The notes: generated by a model from the letters alone, not told the origin. DNA of 6,137 nt from Archaeoglobales archaeon (GCA_003663055.1 QMZF01000069.1:1-6137), one strand, 5' to 3'. Counted from the stretch's first letter, positions 1 to 6,004 are shown. Made by a program: numbers and translations.

Positions 1-467
1 ATCTTTGCATCTACCTCGCCCCTCCACTCCAAGGATTTTATCTCTCCTTTTATCACCCTGTGCTTGAAGGGATACAGCTCGGAAATGAGTTCGTCATCGT
101 CGGTAACAACAATCAAGTCAGCAATGTAAGACAACTCCCTAACAATTTCGGGATTTCTCCCTTCGTATATTATACTGTGTTTTGTTTCGATGACTTCAAC
201 GTCCGGATTCGAAGGTTTTACCGCTTTTATCCACTCGGCAGCAACTTTTTCAGGGTTTTTAAACTTCTTTTCTATCAGACGTAGATCAACGACCTCATAA
301 CTGCCCTCAAACTCGGACTCAATTGGGATTGCTGGACAGCCAAAGACGATAAAATCGCCATCAACTTCAACTCTACAACCCCTAGAAATTTTCACCTCAA
401 ACGGCAAGGACTCGACAATTTTTTTCATATCGAGCGAGGTGCATGCGCCACAGAGAACGACTTTCAT
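1..467 (-). CDS. Hypothetical protein, 3' end beyond the left edge (partial)
   Basis: I do not recognise this protein. The minus strand is open from an ATG at 467-465 to the window edge, giving about 155 residues without a stop. The N-terminus reads MKVVLCGACTSLDMKKIVES. Cysteines fall at residues 6, 9, 31 and 44, including a CxxC near the start, which could bind a metal or form a disulfide. Later the chain alternates predicted beta strands and helices, with an ADLIVVTDDDELI segment that looks like a Rossmann-type or nucleotide-fold strand-turn-helix; that reading is a guess. There is no signal peptide or membrane segment. The start is favoured because a TATA-like element lies about 25 bp upstream, as expected for a leaderless mRNA. 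An A7 run near codon 15 is read in frame. The gene is divergent from the DRG GTPase gene. Confidence 0.8.
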   Translation of the reverse strand, partial: MKVVLCGACTSLDMKKIVESLPFEVKISRGCRVEVDGDFIVFGCPAIPIESEFEGSYEVVDLRLIEKKFKNPEKVAAEWIKAVKPSNPDVEVIETKHSIIYEGRNPEIVRELSYIADLIVVTDDDELISELYPFKHRVIKGEIKSLEWRGEVDAK

Positions 468-484
468 ACCCTAGAATTCTTTTG

Positions 485-500
485 AACGTTAATTAACGTT
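485..500. promoter_or_regulatory. Perfect 16-bp palindrome over the predicted TATA box of the leftward gene
   Basis: AACGTTAATTAACGTT is identical to its reverse complement. Its centre is about 25 bp upstream of the ATG at 467, which is where an archaeal TATA box sits for a leaderless transcript, and its core TTAATTAA is TATA-like. It may be the TATA box, a dimeric repressor operator covering it, or both. It ends 28 bp before the TATA-like element of the opposite gene, so one bound protein could affect both. Confidence 0.5.
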
Positions 501-528
501 GCGTTTACCATGCTATTCCGGTAAAAAA

Positions 529-536
529 TTTATTAG
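529..536 (+). promoter_or_regulatory. TATA-like element for the DRG GTPase gene
   Basis: TTTATTAG follows an A-rich stretch (523-528) that could serve as the BRE. Its centre is about 27 bp upstream of the ATG at 559, which predicts transcription starting at or next to the start codon. No strong Shine-Dalgarno lies between, which fits a leaderless mRNA. Confidence 0.5.
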
Positions 537-558
537 TCCAAAATCAAGGCTCCTTCAA

Positions 559-1620
559 ATGGACATCGAAGAACAAATAAGACAGCTCGAAGAGGAAATC
601 AAGCGCACACCCTACAACAAGGCTACCGAGCATCACATAGGTAGGCTTAAGGCCAAACTTGCAAGGTTGAAGGAGGAGGCTGAGAAGAGAAGAAGAAAAA
701 GCACTGGCCAGCGATTCTCCATAAAGAAGGAGGGCGATGCTACGGTTGTTATCGTCGGCTTTCCGTCCGTTGGCAAGTCAACTCTCCTAAATGCCCTTAC
801 TGGGACAAGAAGCGAAGTTGCGGACTACGACTTTACAACCCTCAAGCCAATTCCCGGAATGCTTGAATATAAGGGAGCAAAAATCCAGATTATAGACATT
901 CCCGGGTTGATAGAGGGAGCATCGAAGGGGAGAGGGAGGGGAAAAGAGATAATTTCTGCCATTAGATGTGCGGACATGATTCTCCTCCTCGTTGACGTTT
1001 TCAACCTGCATCAGATAGACATTCTGAAAAAGGAACTTTACGAAGGAGGAATCAGACTAAACGAATCTCCGCCGGAGGTGACAATAAAGAAGAAGGAAAG
1101 GGGCGGTATCAAGATAACCTCTACAGTTCCTCTCTCTATTGGCAAAGACGCAATCATGGGCATTCTTAGAGAATACAGGATTCACAATGCCGATGTGCTG
1201 ATAAGGGAAGACTTAACGATTGAAAGGCTGATAGATGCAATTATGGGGAATAGAGTCTACATACCCTCCCTTACGGTCGTGAACAAAATAGACCTGATGG
1301 ACGTTAGCGTTGAGGGCGAAGATGTAGTTTGTGTATCAGCAAAGAAGGGGATCAACCTCGACCTGCTGATAGAACGCATATACAAGAAGCTAAGGTTCAT
1401 AAGGGTTTTCCTAAAACCTCCCGGTGGAAAAGCCGACAACGAGCCGCTAATAATGAGGAAAGGTGCAACTGTTGGAGATGTATGCGAGAAACTACATAGG
1501 GGGATGCTTGAATCTTTCCGCTATGCAAAAGTGTGGGGTAAGTCGGTTAAGTTTCAGGGGCAGAGGGTTGGTTTAGGCCATGTACTTGAAGATGGAGACG
1601 TGCTAACAATATATGCATAA
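559..1620 (+). CDS. drg: DRG-family (Obg/DRG superfamily) GTPase with TGS domain
   Basis: The 353-residue product has the complete DRG layout. A basic helical N-terminus (1-50) is followed by a G domain with G1 GFPSVGKST (67-75), a G2 threonine pair (93-94), G3 DIPG (113-116), G4 NKID (242-245) and G5 SAKKG (260-264). The insert between G3 and G4 (about 165-235) is characteristic of DRG proteins, and a TGS domain occupies about 282-353. DRG proteins bind GTP and associate with ribosomes or RNA; most archaea carry one copy, and the exact role in archaea is not settled. The ATG at 559 is chosen because an in-frame TTG 20 codons upstream would put coding sequence across the TATA-like element. 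Typical length and intact motifs indicate a functional gene. It is monocistronic and converges on the small gene downstream. Confidence 0.96.
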   Translation: MDIEEQIRQLEEEIKRTPYNKATEHHIGRLKAKLARLKEEAEKRRRKSTGQRFSIKKEGDATVVIVGFPSVGKSTLLNALTGTRSEVADYDFTTLKPIPGMLEYKGAKIQIIDIPGLIEGASKGRGRGKEIISAIRCADMILLLVDVFNLHQIDILKKELYEGGIRLNESPPEVTIKKKERGGIKITSTVPLSIGKDAIMGILREYRIHNADVLIREDLTIERLIDAIMGNRVYIPSLTVVNKIDLMDVSVEGEDVVCVSAKKGINLDLLIERIYKKLRFIRVFLKPPGGKADNEPLIMRKGATVGDVCEKLHRGMLESFRYAKVWGKSVKFQGQRVGLGHVLEDGDVLTIYA

Positions 1621-1657
1621 ATAAAATTTTAAATATAAAATAATTTAAATTAATTAT
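1617..1657. terminator. A/T-only convergent intergenic stretch, probable bidirectional terminator
   Basis: Forty-one consecutive positions are A or T only. They span the stop codons of the two converging genes and the 33-bp gap between them (1621-1653). T-rich tracts in the transcript are the usual signal for archaeal RNA polymerase termination, and both strands have them here (TTTT runs on plus, several TTTTA/ATTTTAT tracts on minus). There is no GC-rich hairpin. The terminator role is inferred. Confidence 0.55.
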
Positions 1658-1887
1658 GGCGTTACTAGCTGCAACTCTTTGATATTCCTTCCAGCAATCT
1701 CAGCCCTAAGCATGAATAGCTCTTCAAACAGCATCTTAACTTCAGGCTCGAGTTTTGGATAGCATTCGGTCAGAAAGTCCATGTTGAAGGGACATAACCC
1801 CGAAACACAAGGGAAACAGTATTTACCATTGCGCTCATCGTCGCAAGGCAGTTCAAAAACTTCCAGATTTTTTTCCATCTCTATCAT
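1654..1887 (-). CDS. Small cysteine-rich protein, 77 aa, unknown function
   Basis: I do not recognise this protein. It is acidic, with no signal peptide or membrane segment. Cysteines lie at residues 15, 24, 27, 32 and 42; the CFPCVSGLCPF segment gives CxxCx4C, and the whole set suggests a zinc or iron-sulfur site. The C-terminal half (about 45-72) is predicted helical, with an EVKMLFEELFMLRAEIAG helix. I judge the gene real because the ATG has a strong GGAGGT Shine-Dalgarno at 6-nt spacing and a good BRE/TATA core about 48 bp upstream, a combination unlikely for a chance ORF. It stands alone: the coiled-coil gene upstream ends 189 bp away. A small metal-binding regulator or assembly factor would fit, but nothing in the sequence decides this. 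Confidence 0.75.
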   Translation of the reverse strand: MIEMEKNLEVFELPCDDERNGKYCFPCVSGLCPFNMDFLTECYPKLEPEVKMLFEELFMLRAEIAGRNIKELQLVTP

Positions 1888-1893
1888 GGTTAA

Positions 1894-1899
1894 ACCTCC
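1894..1899 (-). promoter_or_regulatory. Strong Shine-Dalgarno of the small cysteine-rich gene
   Basis: GGAGGT on the minus strand lies 6 nt before the ATG at 1887. It is the clearest ribosome binding site in the window and is the main support for this start and for the gene being real. Confidence 0.8.
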
Positions 1900-1911
1900 A
1901 TCATTTGTGTC

Positions 1912-1930
1912 ATTATTGTTATTATTATTA
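1912..1930. repeat. Short imperfect ATT trinucleotide tract
   Basis: Six ATT-like units, one of them GTT, lie between the TATA box and the Shine-Dalgarno of the small cysteine-rich gene, around the predicted transcription start. Slippage here could change promoter-to-start spacing. No function is shown. Confidence 0.5.
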
Positions 1931-1931
1931 G

Positions 1932-1944
1932 TATTTAAGCTTTT
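1932..1944 (-). promoter_or_regulatory. BRE/TATA core of the small cysteine-rich gene
   Basis: On the minus strand AAAAGCTTAAATA combines a purine-rich BRE-like part with a CTTAAATA TATA box. Its TATA centre is about 48 bp upstream of the ATG, giving a predicted start near 1910 and a leader of roughly 20 nt that contains the Shine-Dalgarno. The same 13 bp occur in front of glyA. Confidence 0.65.
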
Positions 1945-1952
1945 CGAACCTG

Positions 1953-1980
1953 CAAAAATCTTAAGGAGAAAGGATTTTTG
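1953..1980 (-). other. Perfect 8-bp inverted repeat between two minus-strand genes
   Basis: CAAAAATC at 1953-1960 pairs perfectly with GATTTTTG at 1973-1980, with a 12-nt loop. On the minus strand it lies about 100 bp after the coiled-coil gene and just upstream of the BRE of the small gene. It could be a weak terminator for the former or an operator for the latter; the A/T-rich stem makes a stable RNA hairpin doubtful at high temperature. Confidence 0.35.
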
Positions 1981-2076
1981 GCTAAAAAATTAGATAGACA
2001 AGTCTGATGTCGTCATAGGTCCCACAAGAGGTTATAGCTCAATCAATAAGCGAAATATTAAAGGACTAAAACAGCT

Positions 2077-2937
2077 TTAAATCAAGCCTGCCCTCTGGAG
2101 GAGAAGAATATCCTCCGTTTCGAGCTTTTCACCGCGCTTGAACATCTCATAAACTTCTTTTGCCTTCTTTATTAGTTCTTCTCTCTCCCTCTCCTCCCTA
2201 CTCTTAGCCTGCTTGGCCTTAAGAGCTTTAATAACCTTATCAAGGTCCCTTATATCCTTTCTTATTTTTACAACCTCACTATGGCACCTGTCTGCTTCCT
2301 TCTTACTTTCAACGAACTTGAGGTGCATCTCGTCGGCAAGCTTTCTCTTTTCATCAACCTGACTGAAAACACTTAACATCTCCGCATGGAAAACATCAGC
2401 CCTCTCAACGTATTCCAGCATTTGTTGGTGGAGCTTCCTTGCTTCATCCTTCAATTCTCTTATCTTTGCTATCAACCTCTTAAACTCCTCATGTTTTTCA
2501 AGCTGCTCCTTCCTCTCTTCGAGCTCCCTCCTCAGTCTTGCTATACGCTCGACAAGGACTCTCTCCTTCTCTATAGTAAGCACTGCTGTCTGTTGCTTGA
2601 ACTCAAGGCGGCGTATTTCCTTCTCTATATCTCCAAGGGGTCTTCCACCCTTGTCTATATCCTTTCTCAGCTTGTCCAGCTCCTTGTACAGTTTGTCTAT
2701 CTCCACGTGTATAGCGTTCCTTTTGCTCTTCAATTCCTTGGCCTTTTCGTTTAGCTCATCTCTTTTTTCCTTGAGCTCTTTTGCCTTTACGAGGAGTTCT
2801 TTAACTTCCCTATTGAGCTGGTCTCTTTTGTCCGCATACTCTCTCGCAGCTTTATTAAGTTCGTCCCTTTTCGCAATGTACTCTTGCAATTCCTTTTCCA
2901 GTTGTTCTTTTCTCTCCACCAACTTTTCCAGCATCAT
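2077..2937 (-). CDS. COG1340-like archaeal coiled-coil protein
   Basis: The 286-residue product is almost wholly Lys/Glu/Leu/Arg-rich coiled coil, from about residue 3 to 245, with no signal peptide or membrane segment. Related motifs KRDELN (23), KRDQLN (37), KRDELN (58) and KRNAIH (72) are spaced 14, 21 and 14 residues apart, all multiples of seven, so the heptads stay in register. A proline/glycine break (GGRPLG, near 97-102) may be a hinge. The C-terminus changes character: a helix, then MFKRGEKLETEDILLLQRAG, which resembles the conserved tail of archaeal COG1340 proteins; that match is from memory. A structural or RNA/DNA-associated scaffolding role is possible but unproven. Two ATG codons are adjacent (2937 and 2934); a weak GGGAG favours the second. 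It lies 66 bp after glyA. Confidence 0.85.
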   Translation of the reverse strand: MMLEKLVERKEQLEKELQEYIAKRDELNKAAREYADKRDQLNREVKELLVKAKELKEKRDELNEKAKELKSKRNAIHVEIDKLYKELDKLRKDIDKGGRPLGDIEKEIRRLEFKQQTAVLTIEKERVLVERIARLRRELEERKEQLEKHEEFKRLIAKIRELKDEARKLHQQMLEYVERADVFHAEMLSVFSQVDEKRKLADEMHLKFVESKKEADRCHSEVVKIRKDIRDLDKVIKALKAKQAKSREEREREELIKKAKEVYEMFKRGEKLETEDILLLQRAGLI

Positions 2938-2938
2938 G

Positions 2939-2943
2939 CTCCC
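2939..2943 (-). promoter_or_regulatory. Weak Shine-Dalgarno bearing on the coiled-coil gene start
   Basis: GGGAG on the minus strand is 1 nt from the first ATG (2937) and 4 nt from the second (2934). If it is used, the second ATG is the better start and the protein has 285 residues. The match to the anti-Shine-Dalgarno is only partial. Confidence 0.35.
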
Positions 2944-3000
2944 ACAACAGCTTTGCCTTTTTTGTAAACACTGGAGCTTTGCTCAGCGTTAATGAACTGA

Positions 3001-3010
3001 GATTTAAATC
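3001..3010 (-). promoter_or_regulatory. TATA-like element of the coiled-coil gene, overlapping the glyA stop
   Basis: GATTTAAATC, the core of a 12-bp palindrome at 3000-3011, includes the glyA stop codon (3006-3004). A start about 25 bp downstream, near 2980, would leave a leader of roughly 40 nt with the weak Shine-Dalgarno. Co-transcription with glyA is the alternative. Confidence 0.35.
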
Positions 3011-4305
3011 TTTCTCTGAGGGGCGTTTAAAAAGTTTTCGAAGAAAGTGTACGCTTCTGTCTCCCCAAACGCATACTTAATTGTGTTAAATTCCCTCCTC
3101 AACTCGATTACTTCCTGTCTCAGTTTATCTTCGCTCTTCTTGCCATTGACAGCATCCCACATAATCTCTGCAAGCCTTTCCATCTCTCCCTCCTTCATTC
3201 CGAGCCTTGTTATTTCCTGAACGCCAATTCTTATCCCCGAGGGGTTTTTTGTCTTCGTTAGATCATCCCACGGTAAAAGGTTCTTGTTCAGGATTATGTT
3301 TATGCGTTCAAGGAGTCTAGCAACAGGATCACCACCACCGAATTCGGTGACGTCAACCGCAACCTGATGCGACTCCGTAAAACCGTTTGCCTCGCCAACG
3401 ACATTAAAGCCGAGTTCGTGCATTCTCTCCGCAAGCTTCTTTGCATTTCTAACTATTTGCCTCGCATAAGCTTCACCAAACTCCAGCATTTCCAAGCATG
3501 CAATAACATAGCCAGCGAGGCTGTGCAAGTGATGGTTGCTCACAACGCCTGGAAATACGGCATTATCGATCTTCTTTGCCAACTCCGCCTTACAGAGGAT
3601 TATGGCTCGCTGCGGGCCGAAGAAGGTTTTGTGGGTTGAAGCCGTAACGACATCTGCTCCTTCACGAAGCGGGTCCTGAAACTGCTTTCCGGCAATAAGC
3701 CCAAGGACGTGGCTTGCATCGTATACAACTTTGGCACCGATTTCTGCGGCTATTTCAGCTATCTCCTTTACAGGATGGGGGAACAAAATAAGACTAGAGC
3801 CCAAAACGAAGACTTTTGGTCTTTCCTTTTCGACAATTTTTCTCGTCTTATCAACGTCAATGTTCAGCCTCTCCATGTCAAAAGGATAGTGGAGTACATC
3901 CAAACCCCTAATACCAGCAGCAGAGAACCTATCGTGAGATATGTGGCCGCCGCATGGAACGGATAAGGCCATAAGCTTGTCTCCTGGTGACGTTAAGGCG
4001 AAAAATGCCGCTATATTTGCAACAACTCCTGAAATCGGCTGGACATTTGCATGTTCTGCATTGAATATCCTCTTAGTAAGCTGTATCGCCAAATCCTCCA
4101 CGATGTCTATATATTGACAGCCCTGATAGAAACGCTTCCCAACTTTGCCTTCAGCGTATCGATGGCCCAAGTCCGTCAGGTACATGCTCCTTACAGCCAA
4201 ACTTGCAAGGTTTTCGCTGGCTATTAGCGGAATTGATTGTCTATAAAAGTCATGATGCTGTCTTAGAGCCTCGATGAGCTTTGAATAGTACTCTGATTCG
4301 AGCAT
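3004..4305 (-). CDS. glyA: Serine hydroxymethyltransferase (archaeal type)
   Basis: This cytosolic PLP enzyme interconverts serine and glycine, passing the one-carbon unit to a pterin carrier (tetrahydromethanopterin or a relative in many archaea). The 433 residues are full length. Family signatures are in order: PLIASEN (26-32), the AEGKVGKRFYQGCQYID segment with the catalytic Glu52 and Tyr60 (51-67), SVPCGGHISH with the PLP-stacking His121, DASH with Asp196 contacting the PLP nitrogen, STHKT with the Schiff-base Lys226, and SGIRIG with the carboxylate-binding Arg359. Roles are by analogy with the E. coli enzyme. The ATG at 4305 sits about 26 bp from the TATA centre with no clear Shine-Dalgarno, so the mRNA is probably leaderless. 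The last 40 residues form a charged helical tail. The gene appears intact. Confidence 0.97.
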   Translation of the reverse strand: MLESEYYSKLIEALRQHHDFYRQSIPLIASENLASLAVRSMYLTDLGHRYAEGKVGKRFYQGCQYIDIVEDLAIQLTKRIFNAEHANVQPISGVVANIAAFFALTSPGDKLMALSVPCGGHISHDRFSAAGIRGLDVLHYPFDMERLNIDVDKTRKIVEKERPKVFVLGSSLILFPHPVKEIAEIAAEIGAKVVYDASHVLGLIAGKQFQDPLREGADVVTASTHKTFFGPQRAIILCKAELAKKIDNAVFPGVVSNHHLHSLAGYVIACLEMLEFGEAYARQIVRNAKKLAERMHELGFNVVGEANGFTESHQVAVDVTEFGGGDPVARLLERINIILNKNLLPWDDLTKTKNPSGIRIGVQEITRLGMKEGEMERLAEIMWDAVNGKKSEDKLRQEVIELRREFNTIKYAFGETEAYTFFENFLNAPQRKI

Positions 4306-4327
4306 GGCCTTCGCTTTGCCACTTGTT

Positions 4328-4340
4328 TATTTAAGCTTTT
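4328..4340 (-). promoter_or_regulatory. BRE/TATA core of glyA (leaderless promoter)
   Basis: AAAAGCTTAAATA on the minus strand is identical over 13 bp to the promoter core of the small cysteine-rich gene. The TATA centre is about 26 bp from the glyA ATG, placing transcription start at or beside the start codon. An imperfect palindrome (4343-4357) lies just upstream of the BRE and could be an operator, but it has a mismatch in each arm. Confidence 0.65.
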
Positions 4341-4369
4341 GGAGTTGCTAGGCAAGTCATTGTATGTTT

Positions 4370-4893
4370 TTAAAACTCAAAATATTTACGCAAAAACATC
4401 GATGGAGATAGTACAAGATTCTTATCGAGTCTATACTCTCTAATAGCTTCTCTAACCATCACTTCTAAATCGTCCGCAGAAGTAACAAGATACGTAGGAG
4501 ACTTTAAATTTCTATCCAAAAATAATATTAGGAATTTTTCATCTTCAGCATCGTATTTAACACCTCTACGCTGACAGAGACTCCTCAGGTTGTTAAATCC
4601 ACGTTTGGCTCTCCGAACTTGTGCACTATTAAGTCATCTACTCTTTTTTCTTGACACCTATATTTTTTAATTCTTCTAAATCTTATAATTTTCCTGAATT
4701 TCTCTCTAAATCCTCCCCATGTAGAAAAGTAGCGTAATTTTGAACTGTACTCCTTTAAAATGCTCTCTGTCAAACACAGTTTTATATTCAACTTGAAAAA
4801 GATTGAAGTGTAAATTTCGATAGCTTTTCTCTCTTCCTCATCCTTTTCTTGGGGTATAAATGCTGAGGTATCGAATATTACCTCAAGAGGCAT
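4370..4893 (-). pseudogene. PIN-domain nuclease gene, interrupted by a frameshift
   Basis: PIN domains are metal-dependent ribonucleases, often VapC-like toxins or RNA-processing enzymes. The first frame starts at the ATG at 4893 with EVIFDTSAFI (Asp8, the first PIN acidic residue) and continues through TESILKEYSSKL (Glu48, the usual second acid), then stops at 4585 after 102 residues. The second half of a PIN domain continues in another frame, open from 4633 to a TAA at 4370: GVKYDAEDEKFLILFLDRN, then YLVTSADDLEVM, the typical acidic strand and helix, and an 87-residue tail in all. The frames overlap at 4587-4633. Adding one base, for example in the TTTAA tract at 4593-4597 (minus strand), would give one frame of about 174 residues, a normal PIN length. 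The gene starts 9 bp after the ATPase gene. The partner and substrate are unknown. Confidence 0.8.
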
Positions 4894-4902
4894 TCAGATC
4901 CC

Positions 4903-5972
4903 TTAAAAGATTTGCACCACTGCCTCTTCAAAGTCTAATAGTGGCTCCTCCAGACTTCCATCCTTATGAACACCAATCTCTTCCACCGTCGTCCAAGGAT
5001 TTTCATCGTCTCTTTTGAAATAGTATAGCTTAACGGCATCATTTTTTAAGCTTCCAGTCTCGACCTCTTTTAAGATAGCGTGGATAACTATTTCGGAATG
5101 TGTTGTTAAAACGAGTGTTAAATTCTTTTCCTTAGAGAGATTGACCATTCTCCTCATCAATTCAATTTGCTGTAGAGGATTCTTATGTTCTTCCGGTTCT
5201 TCTACTATTATAAGGGAACCATTCGCACTTTTACTAACTATCAAATCTATAAGTGAATAATCCACAACCCCCGAGGGGGCCTGTCGAGCTGGTAGCTCAA
5301 GTTCTTTGTTAATCATATCTCTATACCTGAGTACTGTAGATGGAGTAAATATTATTGGTGTAAATTTATATAAACCAATTCCAACTTCTCTTAGCTCCGG
5401 CTTATATTTTATTCCTGAAGCTTCAAGCAATTCAGTAACAAATACTGGAAGAGGCGCTAAATACGGTGACTTTAGAATTACATCTATAAAAGCAGAAAAA
5501 CCACATAAAATCTTTGTGGCTACTTCCTTTTCCTCTGGACTTGCTTCCTTTCTTGCAGCACTCTCTATCATTTCAGGAATTGCCTGATATGCAAGTAACA
5601 GACCATACCTCCCTGCTACTGCTATATGTGACTCACTCCAAGTACTGTGACGTTTAATTACCACTTCTGAGGTGTCAGATTGCAGAATTATGAATGACTT
5701 TCCTCTCTCGCACTCTAGGGTGACTTCCAATGGATACTTTTTCTCGCCATTCTACTCTTACAAGCCCCTTTAGCTCGGTGCCCAAGAGGTTTCGTGTACA
5801 TGTGTCGATATCCACCTCTTCGGAAATTTTACCTAATAGATATAGAGCGTATGCAACACTTGATTTACCAGAAGAATTTTTTTCCAAAGAATATATTAAT
5901 TTGTTTAAGGTTAATTGTAGCGTTTTCTATGCATCTCCAGTTGGTTAGCTTAAGCTTCATGTAATTGTTCAA
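4903..5972 (-). pseudogene. SMC/RecF-like AAA ATPase gene, broken by two frameshifts
   Basis: The coding is spread over three frames. Frame one (from TTG 5972, or ATG 5960) gives MKLKLTNWRCIENATINL and reaches NIFFGK. Walker A continues as KNSSGKSSVAYALYLLGK in the next frame, past an A7 run at 5877-5883. That frame carries LVRVEWREK and ends uselessly at 5675. The third frame, entered probably at the A5 run 5738-5742 (YPLEVTLECERGK...), runs to 4903. It holds a signature-like PSGV (near 5270), Walker B LIIVEEPEEH (about 5214-5185) and a switch histidine in TTHSE (near 5100). Removing one A at both runs gives 356 codons with no stop, typical of this family (PF13304/AAA_15 group). Such ATPases often drive nuclease-linked defence systems, and a PIN gene follows directly. 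No separate promoter is seen, so readthrough from hpt is likely. Confidence 0.8.
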
Positions 5973-5976
5973 TATA

Positions 5977-5981
5977 CTCCT
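5977..5981 (-). promoter_or_regulatory. Shine-Dalgarno favouring a TTG start for the ATPase gene
   Basis: AGGAG on the minus strand lies 4 nt before TTG 5972 but 16 nt before ATG 5960, so it supports initiation at TTG with five extra residues (LNNYM...). A third option is a GTG at 6008 that overlaps the hpt stop as GTGA and is in the same frame. Confidence 0.45.
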
Positions 5982-6004
5982 AACTTTGATAAGCGTTTCG
6001 ATAC

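Noticed and set aside
499..558. TTG-initiated 20-codon extension of the DRG gene
   Set aside because: It runs across the TATA-like element and the residues are not part of the DRG N-terminus; the ATG at 559 is at leaderless distance from the TATA box.
1994..2076. Possible tRNA or C/D box RNA in the gap after the coiled-coil gene
   Set aside because: There is a GGTTATAGCTCAATC stretch and loose C/D-like words, but no cloverleaf stems and no correctly ordered C, D', C' and D boxes on either strand.
2972..2986. Small GAGC-TTT-GCTC hairpin between glyA and the coiled-coil gene
   Set aside because: The stem is short and bulged and is not followed by a T tract on either strand, so it is not convincing as a terminator.
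2386..2992. Two long plus-strand ORFs opposite the coiled-coil gene
   Set aside because: They are Leu/Ser-rich antisense products of Lys/Glu-rich coiled-coil codons, with no independent start signals.
4592..4600. Programmed -1 ribosomal frameshift site in the PIN gene
   Set aside because: The TTTAAC word is not in the X XXY YYZ register of the first frame and no strong stem follows it; mutation or sequence error is simpler.
5675..5887. A separate 70-aa gene starting with MEKNSSGKSS
   Set aside because: Its start is a TTG inside the Walker A codons, and the upstream strand and the FFG part of the P-loop are present in the adjacent frame; it is a fragment of the broken ATPase gene.
5306..5948. 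Plus-strand ORFs opposite the ATPase gene
   Set aside because: The minus strand carries recognisable ATPase motifs through this stretch, so these are antisense shadows.
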